This document shows positions 51,395-60,364 of a stretch of 64,000 nucleotides of DNA, piece after piece. The DNA comes from Planctomycetota bacterium. GTDB lineage: Bacteria; Planctomycetota; UBA8108; JACQVS01. Both the position numbers and the translations under genes were made by a program. Position 1 is the first letter of the stretch. Each line of letters opens with the position of its first letter. The notes under the pieces were generated by a model, which searched no databases, was not told the DNA's origin, and was given only the letters and a program-made list of their open reading frames with translations. Location: the NCBI GenBank assembly GCA_028280485.1, contig JANQLS010000007.1, positions 81,072 through 145,071 of the forward strand, given 5' to 3'.

Positions 51395-52903
51395 TTACTC
51401 GTCAGAACTCTCTTTTTCGGATTTCGGGAAGAATTCTCCTTCCACGAGAGCCGTCGTGGAAATACCGGGAATTTGCTCTACTAATTCGATCCTTCCGCCG
51501 TAGCCTTCGACGAGTTCTTGACCCACCACTCGGCCATCACGATATTCCTCTCCCTTGACCAAGATATCGGGTTTCAGGACTTCTAAAAGGGGAATCGGAG
51601 TCTCGTCCTCAAAGGTGACGACATAATCCACACATTCGAGGCCCGAGAGCATGAGCATGCGTTCACGTTCCTTGTTGATAGGACGGTTCCCCCCCTTGAT
51701 ACGCTTGACCGAACTGTCGCTATTCACCGCGACCACCAGGATATCTCCGTAGGACTTCGCCCTTTGCAATAAGTGGTGATGTCCGAAGTGAAGAAGATCG
51801 AAGCACCCGTTGGTGAAAACCACTTGGTCACCCCGCTCGCGGTGTTTTTGAGTCAACTCGATGAGCTCTTCCCTCGTTTTCAGTTTAGAAGCTCCGGTGT
51901 GCCCCTGATAAACCATTTCATTGATCATCTCATCCCGAGGAATCGGCGTAGAACCTAGACAGCGAATTTCTAAACCGGCAGCGACATTAGCTAAGCGGAT
52001 CGCAACATCAACCCCTTCTCCCGAACCGATCACCAAGCCCAGCATGCTCAAGACCATGTCCCCGGCCCCGGTCACATCCGAAACGACCCTGGCTTCGGTG
52101 GAATAGTGAACATTCGATTCGGCAACATTACACAAAAAGATTCCATCTCGATCCATCGTTACCGCGACGTGATCGATGTCTAATCGCCGGGAGAGTTCAC
52201 TTCCAGCTTTCGAGCAACCTCGAACGTCACTACAAACGATTTCCGAAGCCTTCTGAGTTTCGTAACGATTGGGGCAGATGAGAAAAGAGCCCCGATAGCG
52301 TTCATAACTTTGAAGGGGTGCCGGGTCGGCCAAGACGGGCACTTTTCCAGCCGCCCTCTGAATAATTTTTTGGGTGACGCGATCGGTGAGTAAACCTTTG
52401 TCGTAGTCCGAAATTAAAATCGCATCAAAATCTTCGATACACTCGAAAAGTTGGTTCAATAAACCATCGATGAACTTTTCGGGAAGAGGACCCGTTTTTT
52501 CGGCATCCACGCGAAGCAATTGTTGAACTGCGCGATCCGCATGCTGAACAAATCCGAGATGTCTCGTTTTTAAAGTCGTAGTGTGCCCTTCTAATCTACC
52601 GATCAGATCGGTTGTCGCTCCTTCACCCTGAAAATGTTGGATGAGCTGTTCCCCAGCGGCATCGTCACCCACCGCCCCCAGGACATGCACATCGGCTCCG
52701 AGTACCGCCAAGTTCGCGACGACACTTCCCGCACCACCCGGCCGACGTTCCCGTCGAGAAACTTTCAACACCGGGATCGGAGCTTCGGGAGAAATCCGTT
52801 CTACGCCTCCCCAAACGTATTCATCTAATATCAAGTCCCCCACGACAAGTAGGCGCGGTTTTTTAATCTTGGTTAAAGTTTCAATTAGCTGGAGACTTGT
52901 CAT
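51395..52903 (-). CDS. hldE: Bifunctional heptose-7-phosphate kinase/heptose-1-phosphate adenylyltransferase
   Basis: 502 residues with both HldE halves. Residues about 1-330 are a ribokinase/PfkB kinase: RPGGAGSVVANLAVLGADV near the substrate site and DVTGAGDMVLSMLG with the catalytic Asp. Residues about 355-490 are the nucleotidyltransferase: VVFTNGCFDLLHFGHHHLLQ contains the HxGH motif, followed by VAVNSDSSVKRIKGGNRPI. The enzyme phosphorylates D-glycero-beta-D-manno-heptose 7-phosphate at C1 and later transfers AMP to make ADP-heptose for LPS core. It starts 21 bp after lpxK, with GAGAGGAAC upstream, and feeds the heptosyltransferase at 47377. Confidence 0.95.
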   Translation of the reverse strand: MTSLQLIETLTKIKKPRLLVVGDLILDEYVWGGVERISPEAPIPVLKVSRRERRPGGAGSVVANLAVLGADVHVLGAVGDDAAGEQLIQHFQGEGATTDLIGRLEGHTTTLKTRHLGFVQHADRAVQQLLRVDAEKTGPLPEKFIDGLLNQLFECIEDFDAILISDYDKGLLTDRVTQKIIQRAAGKVPVLADPAPLQSYERYRGSFLICPNRYETQKASEIVCSDVRGCSKAGSELSRRLDIDHVAVTMDRDGIFLCNVAESNVHYSTEARVVSDVTGAGDMVLSMLGLVIGSGEGVDVAIRLANVAAGLEIRCLGSTPIPRDEMINEMVYQGHTGASKLKTREELIELTQKHRERGDQVVFTNGCFDLLHFGHHHLLQRAKSYGDILVVAVNSDSSVKRIKGGNRPINKERERMLMLSGLECVDYVVTFEDETPIPLLEVLKPDILVKGEEYRDGRVVGQELVEGYGGRIELVEQIPGISTTALVEGEFFPKSEKESSDE

Positions 52904-52923
52904 GAAAGTTCCTCTCTATTCGA

Positions 52924-53964
52924 TCAACTCTTCTCATCTTGAGGTTGAAGCACTCGTTGAATTTTCGAGTGCAAGATCTCTTGGCCTCGTTGGATCTGGG
53001 CTCCGACATTCAATTGCCACCACTGATGAGGCTTGGGCAACTGGAGTGATTTTAACTTCACCGCATCTTTTTGGGTAAATACGATAAGCTGGGCTCCCGA
53101 TCGTTCCGCCTCTTTGAAGATGTTTTCCCCATCCTCGAGAGTGTAGTGATGATGATCAGGAAAACATTTCCAGCCCCTTAAGTCTATACCGAGTCGAACA
53201 AGATCGCGGCGAAAGGCCTCCGGGTTACCAATTCCTGAGAATCCGAATGCCTTCTCTCCCTCAAAAGCATCGACAGGTCGCTCTGAATCGCCATTCAACT
53301 GACGCCAGTTCCGAGCCTCAAAATGAACGTCGCACTGGGGGATTCCAGGAAATCGCCACCGTAGATAGTTTTTGATCAGACCCAGCTTTCTGGCAGAAAC
53401 TCCCTCACACCGAGTCAAGAGAAACAGATCCGCTAAACCAAGAGTCTCCAAAGACTCTCTCAACAGACCCGCAGGTAACACTTTCCCTCCCCCGAAGGGA
53501 CGAACACAATCGATGAGGACGAGATCTAAGTCTCGGGCGAGCTGAAAATGTTGAAAACCATCATCCAACACTAAAGCTTGAGCCCCCTTTTCGATCGCGG
53601 CCCGTCCTCCTTGGGCCCGATTCGGATTGGGAACTTGAATGAGATCGGGAAGATTCTCTTCTAAGACCAGGTACTCATCGTTACGTCCTTCGGATCCTTT
53701 CTGAGCGCGGTAACCACGACTCAAGACTCCCGGGGTCCATCCATTTTCGTGAAGCATTCGAGCGACGAATTCGACGACTGGAGTTTTACCGGTTCCCCCC
53801 ACAGTGATATTGCCAACGCTGATCACCGGTACGGGAAGACGGGTAGGATTCTTACTGAGGCGACGCCTCCTCCATCCCGCGACTCCACCGTAGAGTTTCG
53901 CAATCGGCGCCAAGAAAGGATATCCCTCAAAGGATTCTTCAGCCGGTAGGTCAACTGGCTTCAC
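52924..53964 (-). CDS. lpxK: Tetraacyldisaccharide 4'-kinase
   Basis: 346 residues. LpxK phosphorylates the 4' position of the lipid A disaccharide at the inner membrane. The signature near residue 50 is VISVGNITVGGTGKTPVVEF with the Walker A P-loop, followed by GVLSRGYRAQ and ALVLDDGFQHFQLARDLDLVLID, and later FGFSGIGNPEAFRRDL with DHHHYTLED. All are standard for the family. Start is GTG 53964 with GGAG upstream, inside the end of the preceding lipoprotein gene (14-bp overlap). It belongs to a tight minus-strand run with hldE. Confidence 0.95.
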   Translation of the reverse strand: MKPVDLPAEESFEGYPFLAPIAKLYGGVAGWRRRRLSKNPTRLPVPVISVGNITVGGTGKTPVVEFVARMLHENGWTPGVLSRGYRAQKGSEGRNDEYLVLEENLPDLIQVPNPNRAQGGRAAIEKGAQALVLDDGFQHFQLARDLDLVLIDCVRPFGGGKVLPAGLLRESLETLGLADLFLLTRCEGVSARKLGLIKNYLRWRFPGIPQCDVHFEARNWRQLNGDSERPVDAFEGEKAFGFSGIGNPEAFRRDLVRLGIDLRGWKCFPDHHHYTLEDGENIFKEAERSGAQLIVFTQKDAVKLKSLQLPKPHQWWQLNVGAQIQRGQEILHSKIQRVLQPQDEKS

Positions 53965-54631
53965 CGCTCGGCTCCAGGTTTTTGGGCAGGGCCTCGAAGG
54001 CGCGTTCGATGGATCGACGGATGGAAAGGCGAATATTTGATGGAGTTAATCTTTCAGGACGGCCGCTGTGGTTGAGTCGAGTATTGAATCTGACGTCCGC
54101 AGAATAGAGAAGGGTCTCTTCGGTGAAATCATAAATCTTAAAACCAAGCAATCCTTCGACCACGGCCCAGCCTGCAGAATTTCGGCGCAACAATCCGTTG
54201 AGTCCGATCTTTAATTTAAGTGGAGCGCCGTCTTGTGAATTCGCCTGATTCTGAGAGCGTCGATCGATTTCTTCTTGATCGAGAAGAGAGACTCGAAAAT
54301 TGGAATAGCCTTTATCATCTAGGCGAAAAGCCGCTTCTTGCTCGATCAGCTCAACGATATCGACTTCCCCCGGTCCAAAGAGGAGAGACTGAACTCTTTG
54401 AGTCGTGGTAAAGGATTCAAGGTCCGTGAGTCGAGTATTGTTTTCTAAGGGAAGGATCTCGATGTGATGAGAACGATGAGAATAGAAGGCCTCATTGAGG
54501 TCTCCGAAAGGGACTTGTGAACAACCACAAACGAGGAGCAACACGGAACTCATTAGAAGAGTGTAGAAATGTGTTTGCGATATCCCTCTCATGTAACTCA
54601 ACCTTCGAAGTCTTTGGGAGTTTCTTACCAT
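53951..54631 (-). CDS. Putative lipoprotein of the lipid A operon
   Basis: 226 residues. A hydrophobic N-terminus ends in a lipobox-like LLLVCGCSQ. The mature part resembles small outer-membrane-lipoprotein proteins with an IEILPLENNTRL opening and a VELIEQEAAFRLDDKGY helix, a pattern shared by GNA1162/LpoB-type and related assembly lipoproteins. Assignment to one of these is not secure. It overlaps lpxK by 14 bp and follows the ADP-ribosylglycohydrolase-like gene by 7 bp. An outer-envelope role fits this setting. ATG 54592 is an alternative start directly before the signal peptide. Confidence 0.68.
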   Translation of the reverse strand: MVRNSQRLRRLSYMRGISQTHFYTLLMSSVLLLVCGCSQVPFGDLNEAFYSHRSHHIEILPLENNTRLTDLESFTTTQRVQSLLFGPGEVDIVELIEQEAAFRLDDKGYSNFRVSLLDQEEIDRRSQNQANSQDGAPLKLKIGLNGLLRRNSAGWAVVEGLLGFKIYDFTEETLLYSADVRFNTRLNHSGRPERLTPSNIRLSIRRSIERAFEALPKNLEPSGEAS

Positions 54632-54638
54632 TCGATGC

Positions 54639-55682
54639 TCACGAGGATGATTCTAAATCCTTATAGCGACTTTTCCACAGGAGGAACAATCCTCGTGCCT
54701 CTTTCTTTAGATCACGACTTTCACTGAGCTGATCGAGAAGCACTTCAGGGAGTGCAGAGAGTCCTTTGAGCCCTCCTCCTAGCGCCCCACACAAAGTACA
54801 CATAGAAGTAATCTCACCTCCAGTGTGGAAGGCATGAGTTAAGAGTTGCCCCAATTTGAAGGGTGAACGCAAAAAGAGATAAAGTGAGATCAAGGCTTGG
54901 AATGGAGCGTTGTTGGGAACCTTTGACCAATAGTCTTCCCCGATTGAAATCTCTAATCGTTCTAAGGCTTGGGCCATTTGCTCAAAAGCTCGATACTCCG
55001 TCATGGACAGGAGGCGAGGGAAATCTTCGATGACATCGGCAAATCCAGAATGGAATGGACGCGTCGCTTCGATCGTAGCATCGAGGAAATCACCGAGAAA
55101 GATCTCTGGCACGGTGACGACATAGGACAAAGCACCTGCAATCGAAGCGGCCGAAGCAAGAACGAGATCGTCAAGGTGGGTGATTGAGATGGCCTTTCGA
55201 ATATCTTCTTCTAAGTTCTGCGATTCTCCGGCATGAAGTAAGGCTACCGGCAAGACTCGAGATAAGGGATCGCTTGAAATATGCTCTGAGTCTAATCCAC
55301 TCGATTCAAAAGAGGTGCGCCCCTTGATTAATCCCTGAAGAGCTTTGAGAGTTTCTGCTCCTGGATCCACGATGTGTCCATCTCGAAATAACGGAATCAA
55401 AAATTCCGAGATAACTTCGGCGTCGACAGTCTCTTGCTCGAGGATGGCCTGAGTGGTCGCCCGCATGCATTGAGTCTCATCCGAAACTTGACCCTCTGGG
55501 AAGAAATTACTGGGATGCCGATTGAAACCGGCTTTAACCACATCGGAAACAGTGGATAAAAAAGCGCGGGAATGCCCTTTGAAGGGAAATGCGAAGGCGT
55601 CTCCCAACGCAGCCCCGGAAAGAGCCCCGACGATGCGGTGTTCAATTTGATCGGCTTGCAATCCGAGAACGGTCGGCTTCAT
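54639..55682 (-). CDS. ADP-ribosylglycohydrolase-family protein, altered metal site
   Basis: 347 residues, all-helical ADP-ribosylglycohydrolase family (DraG/ARH type). The N-terminus has IVGALSGAALGDAFAFPF and then VSDETQCM, matching the first metal motif (usually DDT). A middle THLDDLVLAS stands for the H-x-D segment. The C-terminal motif, normally GGDTDT, reads TGGEITSMCTLCGALGGG, so the two Asp that hold the second magnesium are missing. It may be inactive, use other ligands, or bind ADP-ribose without cutting it. It heads the run leading to lpxK and hldE; GAGGAAACG precedes the ATG. Confidence 0.82.
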   Translation of the reverse strand: MKPTVLGLQADQIEHRIVGALSGAALGDAFAFPFKGHSRAFLSTVSDVVKAGFNRHPSNFFPEGQVSDETQCMRATTQAILEQETVDAEVISEFLIPLFRDGHIVDPGAETLKALQGLIKGRTSFESSGLDSEHISSDPLSRVLPVALLHAGESQNLEEDIRKAISITHLDDLVLASAASIAGALSYVVTVPEIFLGDFLDATIEATRPFHSGFADVIEDFPRLLSMTEYRAFEQMAQALERLEISIGEDYWSKVPNNAPFQALISLYLFLRSPFKLGQLLTHAFHTGGEITSMCTLCGALGGGLKGLSALPEVLLDQLSESRDLKKEARGLFLLWKSRYKDLESSS

Positions 55683-55993
55683 TCGTTTCCTCGCCAGTTA
55701 GAGCGTATCGAGAGAAAAACTTTCTAATCCTCTACTTTTTATACTGAGAAAAGATTATACCCAAATCATCACAGAAGAAAAACCTGAGCTAAGAATTCCC
55801 TCAGCTCGATTGACACCGCTCGTATTGCTTTCTAAACTGAGCTTGATGATGGAAGTCCAGCTTTCTCAGTCTATCCTTTTTGCTCCTTCATGATCGTCAA
55901 GGGAATCAAACTCCGACCGGTTAAACTCCCAAAAGAAGGGCGCTGAGAAAGTACGCTGACCCATTTAACGGATCAAAAGAAAGTCCATTCTAA
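55683..55993. other. Divergent intergenic region, nothing recognised
   Basis: About 310 bp between the ADP-ribosylglycohydrolase-like and kdsA starts. It must hold promoters for both, but no convincing -35/-10 pair, operator or hairpin stands out. Confidence 0.3.
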
Positions 55994-56842
55994 ATGAGCA
56001 CCTCCCCCACCCCTCAAGCCACGATTACGACTCCTGAAGGTCCTCTCACGATAGGTCAAGGCCATCCCCCCTTATTCATCATCGGTCCTGACTCTTTGGA
56101 AAGTCTTGAATTAGCCTTAGAGATCGCCACCACCGTGAAAGAACTTTCAACGCGCTTAAATGTGCCAGTGATCTTTAAGGGGTCCTACGACAAAGCCAAC
56201 CGTACTTCCCCGGACTCCTATCGCGGGCCGGGAATGGAAAAAGGTCTCGAAATCTTAACTCGAGTTCAAAAGGAAACCGGCCTGGGAGTCACCTCCGATG
56301 TTCATACTCCCGCCGAGACGCTACAAGCAGGGGAAGTTCTCGATCTCATTCAAATTCCGGCCTTTTTGTGCCGTCAAAATGATCTCCTTGCTGCTGCCGG
56401 AAAAACGGGAAAAGCGGTCAATATCAAGAAGGGACAATTTCTCTCTCCCCATCAAGTTGCCGGTCGAATGGATGCGGCGAGAGGTGAAGACACGCCGGGA
56501 TTGATGATCACAGAGCGGGGCTCATTTTTCGGCTACGGAGATTTAGTCAACGATTTTCGAACACCTCCCCGGCTGCGGGCCGAAGGAATCCCCATTATTT
56601 TCGATGCGACTCACAGCGTTCAACGCCCGGGTCAGTTGGGAGACCGTAGTGGAGGGGAACGAGAATTGATTCCCTTCTTGGCGAAAGCAGCAGCTGGGGT
56701 GGGTTGTGATGGTTTCTTTTTAGAAGTTCACCCCGACCCGGATCAGGCGCTATGCGATGGTCCTAGCTCGTTGAGGTTAAAAGATTTGGAAGGGTTATTG
56801 AAGCAATTGATCGCCTTGGATGCGATTTCGCGATCGGATTGA
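55994..56842 (+). CDS. kdsA: 3-deoxy-8-phosphooctulonate synthase
   Basis: 282 residues, normal length. KdsA condenses phosphoenolpyruvate and arabinose 5-phosphate to Kdo-8-phosphate for the LPS core. Visible are FKGSYDKANRTSPDSYRGPG, TSDVHTPAETLQAG, IQIPAFLCRQNDLLAAAGKTG, VNIKKGQFLSP, MITERGSFFGYGDLVNDFR, IFDATHSVQRPG and LEVHPDPDQALCDGPSSL. The N-terminal site reads GPDSLES. From memory, metal-dependent enzymes have GPCxIES and metal-independent ones GMNVLES, so Asp here is unusual. The CDGPSSL end resembles the metal-independent class. Confidence 0.93.
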   Translation: MSTSPTPQATITTPEGPLTIGQGHPPLFIIGPDSLESLELALEIATTVKELSTRLNVPVIFKGSYDKANRTSPDSYRGPGMEKGLEILTRVQKETGLGVTSDVHTPAETLQAGEVLDLIQIPAFLCRQNDLLAAAGKTGKAVNIKKGQFLSPHQVAGRMDAARGEDTPGLMITERGSFFGYGDLVNDFRTPPRLRAEGIPIIFDATHSVQRPGQLGDRSGGERELIPFLAKAAAGVGCDGFFLEVHPDPDQALCDGPSSLRLKDLEGLLKQLIALDAISRSD

Positions 56843-56876
56843 AATAAGGATCCTTCTTGTTAAAAAGCGGATTTAT

Positions 56877-57355
56877 TAACTAGCCCGAATCGCTAGCGAG
56901 GGGGTGAAAGAATAAATTGGTAATAAAGTTATAGTTTCTTCTTAATCCCGTGTGGGTTAACAACTCACACGAATTGAAGAGGTCGTGTATTTTGTCCCAT
57001 TATTAAAGCTATTCACAGCCACTAAGACGGGGTGAAGATGGTTCGTGGAACGAATTCAAGCTTTGTAGCCTGCACACTCCACAAGTTCGGAGCTCGCTGA
57101 ACCTGTGGATTGAGCAAGTTGATTTTCGCGATGGGGCTTTCGGGTTGATTTACCCTAACCATGAAGATTTGAATGAAGTCTGATTACTGTTTAAATGATC
57201 TACTCATCACACTCATTCACTATTTTTACCGACACAGGAGATAGAACGCCCAAGTTATATAATGGTGAGACGAGTCAGTTCTACATTACGTAGATTCAAG
57301 CCAATTGAGTGGAAATTGACGCTTCGTCCCCTCGCTAGCACTTCGGGCTAGCTAA
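56877..57355. repeat. REP-like inverted pair with long spacer; rest of gap empty
   Basis: Forward arm 56877-56905 (TTAACTAGCCCGAATCG...GCGAGGGGG) and reverse arm 57328-57355 (CCCCTCGCTAGCACTTCGGG...) enclose about 420 bp. Each arm has one or two changes from the family sequence. The spacer has a short hairpin (GTGTGGGTTAACAACTCACAC-like, near 56950) but no gene. The pair fills the kdsA-to-TPR gap between convergent genes. Confidence 0.8.
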
Positions 57356-57408
57356 AGAGGTTTGATTTAAAATTCAGAACCTTACAACTGATAAGGCCTC
57401 AACTGGGC

Positions 57409-59838
57409 TCACTGGGTAGCTTTAACTTCCTCTTGAGCTTTTGACTCAGAAGACCCTCCCTCTTCAGAATCAGAACTTAAGGCCTGGTAAGATTCGAGTT
57501 CATATCCTTCGGTAGGATTTTCGGATTCCACCTTAACGAGACCGACACCGGGTGCGTAGTAAAACCATTGGACGACAGCTCTCGTACTCTCCGATTTGTA
57601 GCGACTGACCGCTTTGACTTTCAAGCACTCTTTAAACGTCCCCGCTCGGACGACGACGGTTTCATTCAAACTTTCGTAGCTTCTTTCGAATGTGATCTCT
57701 CCATTTTTCCAATCCCAAAGACTCTTCTCTGAAAGAGGCAATGCCAAAGCTTTCATACTCGACAGAGCATCGAGACCAGCCCCTTGGTGCAATTTCCCTT
57801 CAAGCCAGAATGAGCTTTTCGTATAGGGAATTTTGAGGTCACCCACTTCGAAATGATTTTCAAATCGATAGACCTTCCCGAAGCTAGGATGGTCTTCAAT
57901 GCGATCTAAAAACTGATAGTCTAAGGTTCCATCATTGTGACGATAGATCCACCTCCGGCCGACCTCCAAAGGAGAGTAGCGCTGCAATTGCGCCACGCCA
58001 TCAGGATTAATCGGGGAAGTCTTTGTATCCTCGGTGGAAGGTTTCTTAATCGATTCGATCATTTCTTGAGGAGTGACCGGAGAATCAATCTTGGGCTGAA
58101 CCGGGTCGATTTCTTGAAGCGAATCCTCAGGAATTGAGATCACGGGTGGAGTAACATCGTGAGCTTTCTCGGTACGATTCACTACTGAAGTCGTTTTTTC
58201 TTCACTGTTCTCTAAGGTATAGATTTTTCCTGATGGTTGAATCTTAGTGTCAGTTGCTTTTTCAACTGGAGACTGAATCTTAGAACTGACTTTATCAGCT
58301 TGAGATTTAAATTCCTCTCGCCAACCAGAGCTCAACTCTGAATCTAATTCAGCGACTTGTCCTAACCAATTCTCGAGGAGTTCCGTTTGTTGATTTTTGT
58401 GAGCTAATGAAAGTTGTTTTTTCAAATAGCTGATCAAACTGGAGTAACCTCCTGGATCAAACTCTTGAATCCGTTTTAATGCATGAACCGCTTTCTCAAC
58501 TCGATTGTGAAAAATAGCTCTTCGAGCTAAGCGGTCGTAGCGCGCAAAAACTAGAGATTGATGGTCTTTGAGCACCTGGGGAATCCAGATTTTTAAATCC
58601 TTCAAAACCCGATCTGCAATCTCTATTGAAGTGGCTGCTTCTAATCGTGTGCGAACAAGTTCCGCTTCACCTTCATGGCGACGCCGTTGCAACTCCCCAT
58701 TTCTTTGGGGAACTTCACGTTCCAACGCTCTCAAGTCGAGCAAGAACAATTCGTATTCACCTCGATCACGATACTCCAAAGATCGTAACTCTAGCGCTTG
58801 AACACGAAAGGGTTGAACTCGTTCCAGCAAGAATGGATTCACTTCGATGACGCGAGCAAAACTTTCGAGAGCTTCAGTAGTTTTCCTCTCGAGAAGACTC
58901 TTACGCCCCTTTTGAATCAAGCGCGACTCAAGGCTCTCGACTTCAGTGAGATCTTTATCCAGGGCGATATAGTCTCTCCAAGCTAATGCCGTTTTTTCTG
59001 AACCCGGAAAGAATTCTCGTCTCAATAAATAAATTCGGTAGAGCCGTTCAGCTCCATGAAATTGAAGCTTGATGCTTTCTTCGGCCAACTCCAAGGCCAA
59101 GTGAGTGTATCCGAGATCCCGGGCCGCCTCAGTTAAGAGATCTAAGGCCTGCACGTTTCCCGGATGCTGTTTATGAGCCCGATAGAGTTGACGAAAAGCA
59201 GCCTGAGTATTTTTTTCACTGAGGTAGATCGCTCCTAAGAAGAGTTGAGTCGAGAGCGAATCGTTCTGAAGAGTTAAGGCTTTATCGAATTGGGCTTTCG
59301 CACGACCGAAACTACCATCTTCAACTCTTTGGACCCCCTCGGAGTAAGCCTTCTCGGCTGCTTTCGAGGTAGGAACGGGCAACTGATCCCGAACATGAAG
59401 GAGGTCTTTTAAAAAGCGAGTTCGTTCACGAGATCGGTCTGTCTTTAATAGATGGAGTGCCTTCGAGGGAGGCTTGGGCAGCTTAATTGGTTCTTCTTTC
59501 TCTAACCGCACATCATCCAATTGACGAATCGTGCGAATTCGGTCTTCTGGTACGCGGAGCTCACCATTGTCTGTTTTTAAAATGTAGGCTCCCTGCTCCG
59601 CATCAAAACCGATGACCCTTCCCCGAAAAGTCTTTCCGTCGAGATCTTCAATCTCTTCAAGGGGCAAGGTTCGAGACTGGATCCGAAGAGTGTTCGTCTC
59701 AATAGTATCCGTTGAGAGTCCCTCTTGAGCCGAGAGAGAGCTCATACCCAACACTCCTACGAGCACCCAGAGCGCTGAAGTTGCGAGATGGCTAAACGGT
59801 CTTGAGAGTTTTGGCTTGAAAGTAAATTGAGCTGACAT
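57409..59838 (-). CDS. Secreted TPR-repeat protein
   Basis: 809 residues, function unknown. Signal peptide (LATSALWVLVGVLGMSSLSAQ). A small beta-rich domain (about 60-105, DGKTFRGRVIGFDAEQGAYILKT) recalls the start of the HEAT protein at 17439. TPR repeats cover about 160-460, clearest at YSEGVQRVEDGSFGRAKAQFDKALTL and FLGAIYLSEKNTQAAFRQLYRAH. A disordered Lys/Thr/Pro-rich linker (about 540-630) follows, then a C-terminal beta domain with EVGRRWIYRHNDGTLDYQFL and VQWFYYAPGVGLVKVES. That last domain resembles those in exported proteins that handle lipid or outer-membrane cargo, but this is weak. Confidence 0.82.
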   Translation of the reverse strand: MSAQFTFKPKLSRPFSHLATSALWVLVGVLGMSSLSAQEGLSTDTIETNTLRIQSRTLPLEEIEDLDGKTFRGRVIGFDAEQGAYILKTDNGELRVPEDRIRTIRQLDDVRLEKEEPIKLPKPPSKALHLLKTDRSRERTRFLKDLLHVRDQLPVPTSKAAEKAYSEGVQRVEDGSFGRAKAQFDKALTLQNDSLSTQLFLGAIYLSEKNTQAAFRQLYRAHKQHPGNVQALDLLTEAARDLGYTHLALELAEESIKLQFHGAERLYRIYLLRREFFPGSEKTALAWRDYIALDKDLTEVESLESRLIQKGRKSLLERKTTEALESFARVIEVNPFLLERVQPFRVQALELRSLEYRDRGEYELFLLDLRALEREVPQRNGELQRRRHEGEAELVRTRLEAATSIEIADRVLKDLKIWIPQVLKDHQSLVFARYDRLARRAIFHNRVEKAVHALKRIQEFDPGGYSSLISYLKKQLSLAHKNQQTELLENWLGQVAELDSELSSGWREEFKSQADKVSSKIQSPVEKATDTKIQPSGKIYTLENSEEKTTSVVNRTEKAHDVTPPVISIPEDSLQEIDPVQPKIDSPVTPQEMIESIKKPSTEDTKTSPINPDGVAQLQRYSPLEVGRRWIYRHNDGTLDYQFLDRIEDHPSFGKVYRFENHFEVGDLKIPYTKSSFWLEGKLHQGAGLDALSSMKALALPLSEKSLWDWKNGEITFERSYESLNETVVVRAGTFKECLKVKAVSRYKSESTRAVVQWFYYAPGVGLVKVESENPTEGYELESYQALSSDSEEGGSSESKAQEEVKATQ

Positions 59839-60030
59839 CGTTGATCTACTTTTTCATGCAATCGACAGATTGGAAAATTCTAATTCTGAACCCACAACAA
59901 AGGCTTAAAAACCTTCCGTGGCTGAGGAGACTCACTAATACGAAGTTAGACAGAGTCCTTTTCGAATTATCGGATCAGCGAAAATTCAGCTTGAGGATAA
60001 TGTTAGGGATTTTTCAGAAGGTGTTTTTTA

Positions 60031-60336
60031 TTTCAAGCCCGAAGCGTAAGCGAGGGCTAGACGAGATTTTGATTATAAAGCGTAAAAATGCTTCAATCCC
60101 AAGCCCGAAGCGTCAAGGAGGGTCAGGGATATACTACTGTTTTAAAACGTGAAAAAACAAATTGGCGGGGCAGAAGAGAAAATCAAGGATAAGCAAGACA
60201 TTTAAAATGGTATTCGGATTCAAGTCTTCAAAACGAACTTGTAAACGCTTCGAACGTTGAAATACTTCACCCCAAGCGGCTGATCCCAATCCAATGGGAT
60301 AGCATTTGACCCTCGCTTTCGCTTAGGGCTTGAAAT
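60031..60336. repeat. Cluster of three REP-like copies
   Basis: Forward copies at 60031-60056 (TTTCAAGCCCGAAGCG...CGAGGG) and 60100-60122 (CAAGCCCGAAGCGTCAAGG), and a reverse copy at 60309-60336 (ACCCTCGC...GGGCTTGAAAT). The reverse copy is degenerate. The surrounding gap 59839-60364 holds no credible gene; a frame across it reads SPKRKRG, a by-product of the repeat. Confidence 0.8.
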
Positions 60337-60364
60337 GGGCCGCACCTTCGGCGAACAATATTTA

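Noticed and set aside
59841..60152. A 103-codon plus-strand frame
   Set aside because: Its later part reads SPKRKRG and SPKRQGG, which is the REP-like repeat translated. No ribosome site and no domain.
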